NCBI GenBank assembly: GCA_963848085.1
Contig: CAWKCE010000001.1
Coordinates: 1-64,000 of the forward strand
Source: CAWKCE01 sp032127035
GTDB taxonomy: Bacteria; Actinomycetota; Actinomycetes; JAHEKZ01
Direction: 5' to 3'
DNA length: 64,000 nt
Translations under genes and position numbers: made by a program
The notes under the pieces: model-generated
What the model saw: the letters and a program-made list of their open reading frames with translations, nothing else
Told to the model about the DNA's origin: nothing
Databases searched by the model: none
Shown here: positions 48,552-56,275 of the stretch, in pieces
Layout of the letters: every line of letters starts with the position of its first letter
Position numbering within the stretch: position 1 is the stretch's first letter

Positions 48552-49769
48552 GTGCGCCGCCCTCGTCCCGCCTGGCTGACCCGAAACCTGCTGATCCTGT
48601 CCGCGGTGTCGCTGATGCAGGACGCCGCCAGCGAGCTGCTCTACCCGCTGCTCCCGATCCTGCTCACGACCGTGCTCGGCGCTCCGGCGGTCGTGGTGGG
48701 CCTGGTGGAGGGCGTGGCCGAGGGTTCAGCGGCCCTGCTGAAGTACGCCAGCGGCCGCTTCTCCGACCGGGTCGGGCGAAAGTCGCTGGTGACGACCGGC
48801 TACTCACTGGCCGCGTTCGGCAAGGTCATCGTGGCAGCCGCCGGTGTCTGGCAGGTGGTGCTCGTCGGTCGCGTCGTCGATCGGGTGGGCAAGGGCGTGC
48901 GGGGGACCCCCCGCGACGCGCTGCTCGCCGACGACGTGCCGCGCGAGCAGCTCGGCCGTGTCTACGGCTTCCACCGCACGGCCGACACCGCCGGCGCCGT
49001 GATCGGGCCACTGCTCGGACTCGTGGCACTGACCGCAACCGGCGGCGACGTGCGTGCCGCGCTGTGGGTGGCCGTCGTGCCGGCCGGTCTCAGCGTCGTC
49101 CTCACGCTGTTCATCCGGGAGCGACGCAAGGACCGCGCCGCACGACCGGTGGCGCGACCGGGCGACCCGGCCCGGCGAGCGGCTCGGACTCGCCCACCGC
49201 GCCTGCCGCGGGACCTGTGGCGGGTGGTCGTTGTTCTGGGTGTGATCGCGTTGGTCAACTTCCCCGACGCCCTCGTGCTGCTGCGCGTCAGCGAGGTGGG
49301 GTTCACCGCGACCGGCGTCGTCGCGGCCTATGTGCTCTACAACCTGTCGTACACCGCAGTCTCGTTCCCCGCCGGGCTCCTGTCCGACCGCTGGCCCCGG
49401 TCCAGGGTGTTCGCGCTCGGGTTGACCTGCTTCGCCATCGGCTACACCGGACTGGCGCTGGTCGACGGAGGCTGGGTCGTCCTCGTGCTCCTCGTCATCT
49501 ACGGCGGCTTCAACGGATTCACCGACGGCGTCGGCAAGGCGTGGATCTCCGGCCTCGTGCCGGCCGAGGTGCGCGGACACGCGCAGGGCGTCTTCCAGGG
49601 AATCTCCGGCGGGGCCGTGCTGGTGGCGGGGCTGTGGGCGGGTCTGCTCTGGGACGTGGGACCGGGCGACGGCCAGCTGCCGCTGCTGCTGTCAGGGATC
49701 GTGGGTGGCCTGGCAGCCGTGGGACTCTGGTCGGCCGGGGGGCGACTCGAAACGGCTACTGCGCCGTGA
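48552..49769 (+). CDS. Major facilitator superfamily transporter
   Basis: This is a 405-residue protein with about eleven to twelve hydrophobic segments. The MFS loop motif GRFSDRVGRKSLVTTGYSLA lies between helices 2 and 3. A GKGVRGTPRDALLADDVP stretch, typical of the subgroup annotated 'MFS transporter, YqgE-like', follows helix 4. The substrate is unknown. Starts at GTG 48552; the 3' end overlaps the SnoaL-like gene end by 14 bp. Confidence 0.85.
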   Translation: MRRPRPAWLTRNLLILSAVSLMQDAASELLYPLLPILLTTVLGAPAVVVGLVEGVAEGSAALLKYASGRFSDRVGRKSLVTTGYSLAAFGKVIVAAAGVWQVVLVGRVVDRVGKGVRGTPRDALLADDVPREQLGRVYGFHRTADTAGAVIGPLLGLVALTATGGDVRAALWVAVVPAGLSVVLTLFIRERRKDRAARPVARPGDPARRAARTRPPRLPRDLWRVVVVLGVIALVNFPDALVLLRVSEVGFTATGVVAAYVLYNLSYTAVSFPAGLLSDRWPRSRVFALGLTCFAIGYTGLALVDGGWVVLVLLVIYGGFNGFTDGVGKAWISGLVPAEVRGHAQGVFQGISGGAVLVAGLWAGLLWDVGPGDGQLPLLLSGIVGGLAAVGLWSAGGRLETATAP

Positions 49770-50160
49770 GCTGCTGCCGCAGAGCCCATCTGTCGCCGAG
49801 GACCCAGACCGACGCGATGCGGTTGCCCTCGACGGTGAAGAACGCCGCCCCGTCGTAGGCCACCCGGCGGCCAGTGCCAGGCGCACCCATCACCTCGCCG
49901 TGGTGCGTCCCGACGTAACGCAGCCGGGCGGCGGCGCGGTCTCCGTCCACCACTACGTCGACGACCTCGTTGTGGAAGTCGGGGAATGCGGCCTGGATCA
50001 GGCGCACGTAGCCCGCCAGCGCCTCCCGCCCGACCAGGTCGTCACCCAGTGACCCGCGGAACCGCACGTCGTCGGTGACGAGGTCGTCCAGCGCCGCGAC
50101 GTCGAACGTGTTCCACATGTCGGCGTAGAAGCGGCCGACGAGCTCACGCGCCTCAGGCAT
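49756..50160 (-). CDS. SnoaL-like / nuclear transport factor 2-fold protein
   Basis: This is a 134-residue protein starting at MPEARELVGRFYADMWN. The NTF2-like cone fold is seen in AALDDLVTDDVRFRGSLGDDLVGREALAGYVRLIQAAFPDFHNEV, then YVGTHHGEVMGAPGTGRRV and FFTVEGNRIASVWVLGD. This is the SnoaL polyketide-cyclase-like pattern, often an ester cyclase or epoxide hydrolase relative, with no assigned role here. An in-frame ATG at 50229 would run into tRNA-Leu. Confidence 0.82.
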   Translation of the reverse strand: MPEARELVGRFYADMWNTFDVAALDDLVTDDVRFRGSLGDDLVGREALAGYVRLIQAAFPDFHNEVVDVVVDGDRAAARLRYVGTHHGEVMGAPGTGRRVAYDGAAFFTVEGNRIASVWVLGDRWALRQQLTAQ

Positions 50161-50229
50161 GCGGCTCACCGTACGCCGCGATGGTCCGACGCAGGCGATG
50201 ACTGCCCGGTCACCTACGCTGACGTCCAC

Positions 50230-50311
50230 GCGGAAGTGGCGGAACTGGCAGACGCGCGGGTTTTAGGTATCCGTGCCTTCGGGCGTGGGGGTTCAAGTCC
50301 CCCCTTCCGCA
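50230..50311 (+). tRNA. tRNA-Leu (TAG)
   Basis: This is an 82-nt class II tRNA. Acceptor stem GCGGAAG/CTTCCGC is perfect with discriminator A. The anticodon arm CGGGT-TTTAGGT-ATCCG gives TAG. The long variable arm TGCCTTCGGGCG is a stable hairpin. The T arm is GGGGG-TTCAAGT-CCCCC. CCA is not encoded. Confidence 0.95.
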
Positions 50312-50348
50312 CGATTCTCGCCGAGTGCCGGGCTGTGGCCGCCGGGGC

Positions 50349-50954
50349 TCAGGGCAGGAGAGCGGCGACCAGCGGCACCAGGGCCCGGAAGGCGCGGCCG
50401 CGGTGGCTGATCGCGTCCTTGTCGGCCGGGGACATCTCCGCGGTGGTCCGCGTCTCCCCCTCGGGGACGAAGACCGGGTCGTAGCCGAACCCGTTGCCAC
50501 CGCGGGGGGCGCGGATCAGCGACCCGGACAGCCGTCCCTCGACGACCCGCTCGACGCCGTCGGGAAGCGCGAGCGCCGCGGCGCAGGCGAAGTGCGCCGC
50601 CCGGCGGTCGTCGGGAACGTCCTCGATCTGCGCGAGAACCAGCTCCAGGTTCGACCGGTCGTCACCGTGCCCGCCGGACCAGCGAGCGCTGAACACCCCC
50701 GGCATCCCACCCAGCACGTCGATGCAGAGCCCGGAGTCGTCGGCCACCGACGGCAGCCCCGTCGCCGCCGCGACGGCGTGTGCCTTGAGCAGCGAGTTCT
50801 CGGCGAAGGTCGTGCCGGTCTCGGCGACATCCGGCAGGCCGGGGAACGCGTCGACGCCGAGCAGGTCGACGTCGAGATCGGACTCGGCCAGGATCCGACG
50901 CAGCTCGTCCACCTTATGAGCGTTGCGCGTGGCCAGCACCAGGCGTCGGCTCAT
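50349..50954 (-). CDS. rdgB: Non-canonical purine NTP pyrophosphatase (ITPase/XTPase)
   Basis: This 201-residue HAM1 family protein removes ITP/XTP from the nucleotide pool. Motifs: LVLATRNAHKVDELRRIL, GTTFAENSLLKAHAVA, SVADDSGLCIDVLGGMPGVFSARWSG, and RGGNGFGYDPVFVPEGE. ATG overlaps the rph stop (ATGA at 50951-50954). It is last in the murI-phosphodiesterase-rph-rdgB block, as in mycobacteria. Confidence 0.95.
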   Translation of the reverse strand: MSRRLVLATRNAHKVDELRRILAESDLDVDLLGVDAFPGLPDVAETGTTFAENSLLKAHAVAAATGLPSVADDSGLCIDVLGGMPGVFSARWSGGHGDDRSNLELVLAQIEDVPDDRRAAHFACAAALALPDGVERVVEGRLSGSLIRAPRGGNGFGYDPVFVPEGETRTTAEMSPADKDAISHRGRAFRALVPLVAALLP

Positions 50955-51676
50955 CCGCCGAGCGCTTCACGCTGGAGCCGGGCCAAGTCGGTGCAGCCGG
51001 CGACGGCAAGGTCGAGGAGGCCGTCGAGCAGCGCGCGGTCGAACGGCTCCCCCTCGGCCGTCCCCTGCACCTCGACGAACCGGCCGTCGCCGGTGCACAC
51101 CACGTTCATGTCGGTCTCGGCGGTCACGTCCTCCTCGTAGCGGAGGTCCAGCAGCGGCACCCCGCCGACGATTCCCACCGAGACTGCAGCCACCGATCCG
51201 GTCAACGGCTGTGCACCCTGCCCGACGAATCCCGCCTCTTGCGCGTGGGCGACCGCGTCGGCCAACGCGACGTAGGCGCCGGTGATGGCTGCGGTACGGG
51301 TGCCGCCGTCGGCCTGCAGGACATCGCAGTCGAGCACGATCGTGTTCTCGCCCAGCGCCTTCACGTCCACGACGGCACGCAGGGAGCGTCCGATCAGCCG
51401 CGAGATCTCGTGGGTCCGTCCGCCCAGCTTGCCGCGCACCGACTCCCGGTCGCTGCGTGTGTGGGTCGACCGCGGAAGCATCGCGTACTCGGCGGTCACC
51501 CAGCCCTCACCGCTGCCTTTGCGCCACCTCGGCACGCCCTGCGTGAGCGAGGCCGTGCACAGCACCCGCGTGCGCCCGAACTCGACGAGCACCGACCCTT
51601 CTGGGTGCTCCGTCCACGAGCGGTCGAAGCGGATCGGGCGCAGTTGGTCGGCGGTACGGCCGTCGATGCGGGACAT
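50951..51676 (-). CDS. rph: Ribonuclease PH
   Basis: This 241-residue phosphorolytic exoribonuclease trims tRNA 3' ends. Marks: SRIDGRTADQLRPIRFDRSWTEHPEGSVLVEFGRTRVLC at the N-terminus, then LPRSTHTRSDRESVRGKLGGRTHEISRLIGRSLR and LDCDVLQADGGTRTAAITGA, the family's phosphate and RNA sites. ATG 51676 was chosen (MSRIDGRTADQL); the longer in-frame reading lacks family similarity. Confidence 0.95.
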   Translation of the reverse strand: MSRIDGRTADQLRPIRFDRSWTEHPEGSVLVEFGRTRVLCTASLTQGVPRWRKGSGEGWVTAEYAMLPRSTHTRSDRESVRGKLGGRTHEISRLIGRSLRAVVDVKALGENTIVLDCDVLQADGGTRTAAITGAYVALADAVAHAQEAGFVGQGAQPLTGSVAAVSVGIVGGVPLLDLRYEEDVTAETDMNVVCTGDGRFVEVQGTAEGEPFDRALLDGLLDLAVAGCTDLARLQREALGG

Positions 51677-51686
51677 GACGGCGAGG

Positions 51687-52436
51687 CTACCGACCGACCG
51701 TGAGCACCAGCCCGGGGGTCGCGGCGGCCACCGTGCCGGCGAAGACCGTGGCCGCCTCCGCCGCCGCGACATCACGGTCGTTCCACGGCGGCACATGCGT
51801 GACGACGAGGGTGCCCACGCCCGCGCGCGCTGCCACCCGTCCGGCCTCGACGCCCGTCAGATGCAGGTCGGGCGGGTTGTCCTCCCCATCGACGAACGAC
51901 GCCTCGCACAACAAGACGTCGGCGCCCTCGGCCAGCGCGGCCAGGTCGTCGTTCGGACCGGTGTCCCCGCTGTAGACGAGCGAGCTGCCCGCCGCGTCGA
52001 GCCGGACCGCGTACGCCTCCACCGGATGTGCCATTCGCGCGTGGCGCAGCCGGAAGGGACCGATCTCGACCTGCTGCGACAACGTGCGAAAGTCGAACGT
52101 GCCGGTCATCCCCGGGTTGTGACGCAGCCCGTACGCGTCCGCCAGCCGGTGCGCCGCGGACTCCGGACCGAGCACCGGGAGCCGACGGCCACCGGAGTAG
52201 GGACCGTAGACGCGCGCAACGTACAACGCGTTCAGGTCGACGCAGTGGTCGCTGTGCAGGTGGCTGAGGACGACCGCGTCGAGGTCTGCCAGCTCCACGT
52301 GGCGCATGACGTGACCCAAGGCGCCGTTGCCGAGGTCGAGCAACAGCCGAAAGCCGTCGTGCTCGACCAGGTAGCAGGAGGCCGGTCCGTCCGGTCCCGG
52401 CATGCTCCCAGCGCAGCCGATGACGGTGAGTCTCAC
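51687..52436 (-). CDS. Metallo-beta-lactamase-fold phosphodiesterase (Rv1339-like)
   Basis: This is a 249-residue protein with metal motif LSHLHSDHCVDL and further ligands in ARMAHPVEAY, YSGDTGPND, and VTHVPPWND. The N-terminus is MRLTVIGCAGSMPGPDGPASCYLV. It sits exactly where M. tuberculosis Rv1339 does (murI-Rv1339-rph); that protein is reported as an atypical class II cAMP phosphodiesterase. An RNase Z-like activity is the usual automatic label. GTGA/ATGA overlap with murI at 52433-52436. Confidence 0.88.
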   Translation of the reverse strand: MRLTVIGCAGSMPGPDGPASCYLVEHDGFRLLLDLGNGALGHVMRHVELADLDAVVLSHLHSDHCVDLNALYVARVYGPYSGGRRLPVLGPESAAHRLADAYGLRHNPGMTGTFDFRTLSQQVEIGPFRLRHARMAHPVEAYAVRLDAAGSSLVYSGDTGPNDDLAALAEGADVLLCEASFVDGEDNPPDLHLTGVEAGRVAARAGVGTLVVTHVPPWNDRDVAAAEAATVFAGTVAAATPGLVLTVGR

Positions 52437-53236
52437 GAGAACACTCCCGCGTGCTGGACGTCGACGACCTCCGGCCCCAGGAACCGGGAGGCGAGCCCGG
52501 CGAACGGCGTCGGGTCACCGGTCGCCAAGAATCGGTGCACCGGCTCCGGGAGCGCGTCCGAGCGCAGCAGACCGCGCTCTGCGAGCACCCGATAGACGTC
52601 CCGCGCCGTCTCGTCGGCGCTCGATACCAGCGTCACCTCGTATCCCATGACGTAGGAGATCAGCCCGGCGAGCAGCGGGTAGTGGGTGCAGCCGAGGACG
52701 AGGGTGTCGACACCCTCGTCACGCAGCGGGTCGAGGTACTCGCGGGCGACCCGTAGCAGCTCCGGGCCGCCGGTGACACCACGTTCCACGTAGTCGACGA
52801 AGCGCGGGCACGACTGCTGGGTGAGGCGCAGCTTCGGGGCCGCGGCGAACGCGTCAGGGTAGGCACCGCTGGCGACCGTAGCGCGCGTTCCGATCACGCC
52901 AACGTGTCCGTTGCGCGTCGCGTGCACCGCCCGGCGCACTGCTGGCTGGATCACCTCCACCACCGGCACGTCGTACCGCTCGCGGGCGTCGCGAAGCACG
53001 GCGGCACTGGCAGAGTTACAGGCGATGACCAGCATCTTCACGTCGTGCTCGACCAGGTGGTCCATCACGTCGAGGGCAAACGACCGGACCTCGGCGATCG
53101 GCCGGGGGCCGTAGGGACCACGCGCGGTGTCGCCCACGTAGACGAGCGGCTCGTGCGGGAGCAGGTCGAGCACCGCCCGGGCCACGGTCAGGCCGCCGAC
53201 CCCGCTGTCGAAGATGCCGATCGGCGCGTCTGTCAC
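52433..53236 (-). CDS. murI: Glutamate racemase
   Basis: This 267-residue cofactor-independent racemase supplies D-glutamate for peptidoglycan. The two catalytic cysteines lie in VIACNSASAA and VLGCTHYPLL. The N-terminus is VTDAPIGIFDSGVGGLTVARAVLDLLP. The GTG at 53236 is chosen because the family starts right at 'igIFDSGvGG'; the upstream in-frame region is poor. First gene of its block. Confidence 0.95.
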   Translation of the reverse strand: MTDAPIGIFDSGVGGLTVARAVLDLLPHEPLVYVGDTARGPYGPRPIAEVRSFALDVMDHLVEHDVKMLVIACNSASAAVLRDARERYDVPVVEVIQPAVRRAVHATRNGHVGVIGTRATVASGAYPDAFAAAPKLRLTQQSCPRFVDYVERGVTGGPELLRVAREYLDPLRDEGVDTLVLGCTHYPLLAGLISYVMGYEVTLVSSADETARDVYRVLAERGLLRSDALPEPVHRFLATGDPTPFAGLASRFLGPEVVDVQHAGVFS

Positions 53237-53287
53237 GGCCGCCAGCCTAGGTCCGGCGAAGCCCAAACCAGATCCATGACCCACTGG

Positions 53288-53314
53288 TGTCGATTTCGGG
53301 GCAGGCTGTTCGTC
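53288..53314 (+). promoter_or_regulatory. ECF42-type promoter upstream of the DGPF gene
   Basis: TGTCGA (53288-53293), a 17-bp spacer and CGTC (53311-53314) match, from memory, the published ECF42 target motif (TGTCGA in the minus-35, CGA/TC in the minus-10). The promoter faces the DGPF-sigma gene pair, predicting autoregulation. Confidence 0.75.
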
Positions 53315-53354
53315 GTCACTGTGTCCACGCACCATGACCGAGAGGAGACCCGCG

Positions 53355-53708
53355 ATGCCGCGGTTCATGTACGTGATCGCTGTTGACGAGGCCGCCATGG
53401 CCAACGCCACGCCGGAGCAGATGGAGCAGATGATGACTGCCCACAACGACTGGGGTAAGGCCGTGGCCGATGCCGGCGCGACCGTCATCGCCGGTGACCC
53501 GCTCGCCCCCAGCTCGACCGCCACCACTGTCCGTCATGCTGAGGACGGGTCGCCGATCGTGACCGATGGGCCGTTCGCCGAGACGAAGGAAGCACTCGGT
53601 GGCTACTACATCCTCGAGTGCGCCGACGGCGACGTCGCCCTGGCGCTGGCCAAGTCGCTGCCAGCCGGGACCGTCGAGCTGCGCCCGATCGTCGACCTGC
53701 CCAGCTGA
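53355..53708 (+). CDS. YCII-related DGPF-domain protein
   Basis: This is a 117-residue dimeric ferredoxin-like-fold protein: MPRFMYVIAVDEAAMANATPE, then the hallmark VTDGPFAETKEALGGYYILE. ATG 53355 with GAGAGGAG upstream. DGPF genes accompany ECF42 sigma factors across actinobacteria and others; their biochemical role is unknown. Immediately upstream of the sigma factor gene, behind an ECF42-type promoter. Confidence 0.9.
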   Translation: MPRFMYVIAVDEAAMANATPEQMEQMMTAHNDWGKAVADAGATVIAGDPLAPSSTATTVRHAEDGSPIVTDGPFAETKEALGGYYILECADGDVALALAKSLPAGTVELRPIVDLPS

Positions 53709-53716
53709 CCGGGCGG

Positions 53717-54976
53717 GTGCCCGATCCGCCTGACGTCCAGGCTGCCGTCGAGGAGGCGCACCGTGGTGAGTGGGGACTTGTCCTCGCCGCTACGGCGCGC
53801 TTCGTCGGTGGCGACCTGAGCCTCGCCGAGGAGGCGACCCAGGACGCGTTCGTCGCCGCACTGCAGACGTGGGGCGAACGCGGCATCCCACGGCGCCCGG
53901 GCGCCTGGCTGACCGCTACGGCCCGACGCAAGGCGCTCGACGTCATCCGCCGCGACGCGGTGCTCCGGCGGAAGCTGCCCGCCCTCGCCGCGTCGGCGAG
54001 CGAGCAGACCGACGACGACGAGGAGGGCGACGTGATCCCGGACGACCGGCTGCGGCTGGTCTTCACGTGCTGCCACCCGGCGCTGGCGCCCGAGGCGCGA
54101 AGCGCGCTCACGCTGCGGCTGGTCTGTGGGCTCAGCACGGCGGAGATCGCCCGGGCCTATCTGGTCCCGGAGGCCACGCTGGCGGCCCGGATCACGCGCG
54201 CGAAGAAGAAGATCGCGGCCGCCGCCATCCCCTACCGCGTGCCGGAGGGCCCTGATCTGGCCGAGCGGACCGACGATGTCCTCACGGTGGTGCACCTGGT
54301 CTTCACTGCCGGGCACACGGCAACTGGCGGCGACGAGCTGGTCCGGGCGGACCTCGTCGCCCGGTCCCTGGACCTGGCCCGGGTGCTCGCCAGCCTCCTG
54401 CCGGAGGACCCGGAAGTCCTCGGGCTGCTGGCACTGCTGGAGCTGACTGACGCCCGCCGGGATGCCCGAGTCGGCGCCGACGGCGAGCTGGTGCTGCTCG
54501 AGGACCAGGACCGGAGCCGCTGGGACCGCACGGCCGTCGACCACGGCCTGGCCATGCTCGACCGGGGGCTGCGGCTGACCGGACCCCAACACCCGCCGGG
54601 TCGGTTCCTGCTGCAGGCGGCGCTCGCGGCGGTCCATGCCGAGGCGGCCACCTGGGAGGACACCGACTGGGCGGCCGCCGTGCTGCTGTACGACCAGCTG
54701 CTCGTCGTGTGGCCGAGCCCGGTGGTTGCGCTGAACCGCGGTGTGGCGGTCGGGTTCGCCGAGGGGCCGGCCGCCGGGCTGACCGCGCTGGACCGGCTGG
54801 CTCCCGAGCCGATGCTGGCGCGCTACCACTACCTGCCCGCGGCCCGCGCCGAGCTGCTGCGCCGGCTGGACCGAGTGGCTGAGGCCGCCGCCGCCTACCG
54901 CGAAGCGCTCACCCTCGTGACCGCCGAGCCGGAGCGCCGCCACCTCGAGCGGCGCCTGGCGACCCTCCCCGGCTGA
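53717..54976 (+). CDS. ECF42-group RNA polymerase sigma factor with C-terminal TPR-like domain
   Basis: This is a 419-residue protein starting at GTG 53717. Sigma region 2: VQAAVEEAHRGEWGLVLAATARFVGGDLSLAEEATQDAFVAAL, then GAWLTATARRKALDVIRRD. Region 4: LTLRLVCGLSTAEIARAYLVPEATLAARITRAKKKI. A long helical C-terminal extension (about 210-419; repeats like VALNRGVAVGFAEGPAAGLTALD) follows, as is characteristic of ECF42. No anti-sigma factor is needed in this group; the extension is essential for activity in studied members. Eight bases after the DGPF stop. Confidence 0.9.
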   Translation: MPDPPDVQAAVEEAHRGEWGLVLAATARFVGGDLSLAEEATQDAFVAALQTWGERGIPRRPGAWLTATARRKALDVIRRDAVLRRKLPALAASASEQTDDDEEGDVIPDDRLRLVFTCCHPALAPEARSALTLRLVCGLSTAEIARAYLVPEATLAARITRAKKKIAAAAIPYRVPEGPDLAERTDDVLTVVHLVFTAGHTATGGDELVRADLVARSLDLARVLASLLPEDPEVLGLLALLELTDARRDARVGADGELVLLEDQDRSRWDRTAVDHGLAMLDRGLRLTGPQHPPGRFLLQAALAAVHAEAATWEDTDWAAAVLLYDQLLVVWPSPVVALNRGVAVGFAEGPAAGLTALDRLAPEPMLARYHYLPAARAELLRRLDRVAEAAAAYREALTLVTAEPERRHLERRLATLPG

Positions 54977-55006
54977 GTCGCCGCCTCGTCCCCCGGAGGC
55001 GGAACA

Positions 55007-55099
55007 AATGTGCGGAATTGCGGGCGAAGCCCTGCAATTCCGCACATTCCACCCCCCTTCCGTGCGGAATTCGGGCTGCAGGCCAGGAATTTCGCACAT
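55007..55099. repeat. Hairpin repeat, left copy
   Basis: 55007-55048 is a 15-bp-stem hairpin (AATGTGCGGAATTGC ... GCAATTCCGCACATT) whose first 40 nt recur exactly at 56161-56200. A C-rich linker follows, then a second imperfect hairpin of the same kind (GTGCGGAATTCG ... GAATTTCGCAC, about 55062-55099). The unit resembles a REP/BIME doublet. It precedes the AbiEi-like gene. Confidence 0.9.
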
Positions 55100-55206
55100 G
55101 TGCCCCGGTGCCACCCGATCGGTCCACAGCGCTAGCCGGCCGTCCACCGATCCACAGGTCGCGGCGACCGACCGGCTTCCGGCGTCGGGAGCGGTGCACT
55201 GGCCCG

Positions 55207-56154
55207 ATGCGCCTCGACCGACGACTGGACGCCGAGCTCGTCGCCCGGCAGGACGGTGTGGTCACCCGGCGCCAGGTCCTGGCGTGCGGCCTCACCGACG
55301 CCGCTGTCACTGCCCACCTGAGAAGCGGCCGCTGGCAGCGGCTGCACGACGGCGTCTTCCTCGCCAGCCCGGTACCGGCCAGCTTCCGGCAGCGGGCCTG
55401 GGGCGGGGTCCTCGCGGCAGGGCCAGGCGCCGCGGCCAGCCATGCGACGGCTGCGGCCCTGCTCGGGCTGCTGCCGGAGTCCGACGGCCCGGTGACCGTG
55501 TCCGTGGTCCAGGCGCGTCAGCCACGCCGCCGGACCGGGCTGGTGGTGCGACGACGGCGCCGGCTGACCACTGCCCCGGGAACATCACCGCCCTGCACCA
55601 GACCGGTGGACACCGTTCTGGACCTGGTCGCCGACTGCCGAGACCCGGGTGACGTGGTCGGCGTGCTCACCCGGTGCGTCGACCGGGCCGGAGTCACCGC
55701 CCCCGCGGTGCGCGCGGCCCTCATCGAGCGCCCCATGCAGACCTGGCGCGCCCTGCTGCTGGAGGTCACCGCCGCCACCGACGACGGCGTCCGCTCACCG
55801 CTGGAACACCGGTACCGGCGGGACGTGGAGCTGGCCCACGGGCTGCCGGCACCCACTCGGCAGAGCAGCCGCCGGTCCGACCGCGGTCGCTACGTCCGCG
55901 ACCTCGAGTACGACCTGTGGCAGCTCCTCGTCGAGCTGGACGGCCGGCTCAACCATGCCGACACCGAGCGGGTGTTCCGCGACATGCACCGGGACAACGC
56001 TGCGACCCTGACCCAGCGCGCCACGCTGCGGTACGGCTGGGCCGACGTTGCCGGCCGGCCGTGCCGCGTCGCGGCACAGGTGGCGCAGGCCCTGGAGCAG
56101 CGGGGCTGGGATGGGTGGCCGCGTCGCTGCGGCGCCGGGTGCACCCTCCGCTGA
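55207..56154 (+). CDS. AbiEi-antitoxin-domain / Vsr-DUF559-like nuclease protein
   Basis: This is a 315-residue protein. The N-terminus is an AbiEi_4-type winged-helix (RQDGVVTRRQVLACGLTDAAVTAHLRSGRWQRLHDGVFL). The C-terminus resembles DUF559/Vsr restriction-endonuclease folds: RDLEYDLWQLLVELDGRLNHADTERVFRDMHRDN, with the D...ExDG catalytic pattern and the RDN after it. Start MRLDRRLDAELVARQ at ATG 55207. The gene is alone, without the AbiEii toxin partner, and is bracketed by copies of the hairpin repeat. Function unknown. Confidence 0.72.
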   Translation: MRLDRRLDAELVARQDGVVTRRQVLACGLTDAAVTAHLRSGRWQRLHDGVFLASPVPASFRQRAWGGVLAAGPGAAASHATAAALLGLLPESDGPVTVSVVQARQPRRRTGLVVRRRRRLTTAPGTSPPCTRPVDTVLDLVADCRDPGDVVGVLTRCVDRAGVTAPAVRAALIERPMQTWRALLLEVTAATDDGVRSPLEHRYRRDVELAHGLPAPTRQSSRRSDRGRYVRDLEYDLWQLLVELDGRLNHADTERVFRDMHRDNAATLTQRATLRYGWADVAGRPCRVAAQVAQALEQRGWDGWPRRCGAGCTLR

Positions 56155-56160
56155 CCCACG

Positions 56161-56257
56161 AATGTGCGGAATTGCGGGCGAAGCCCTGCAATTCCGCACA
56201 CCCGACCCCCCTCGCGTGCGCTCTTCGAGGTGGCGACCCGGAATTGTGAACATTCGT
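56161..56257. repeat. Hairpin repeat, right copy
   Basis: 56161-56200 repeats exactly 40 nt of the left copy (55007-55046), again forming a strong hairpin. It is followed by a similar C-rich linker (ACCCCCCT shared) and a diverged second half (about 56215-56257) with a residual GGAATTGTGAACATTCG element. Begins seven bases after the AbiEi-like stop. Confidence 0.9.
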
Positions 56258-56275
56258 GCAGGTAGACGAGGTGGG

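Noticed and set aside
50230..50311. tRNA-Leu as integration site of a mobile element
   Set aside because: Flanked by conserved housekeeping genes; no direct repeat of the tRNA end was seen.
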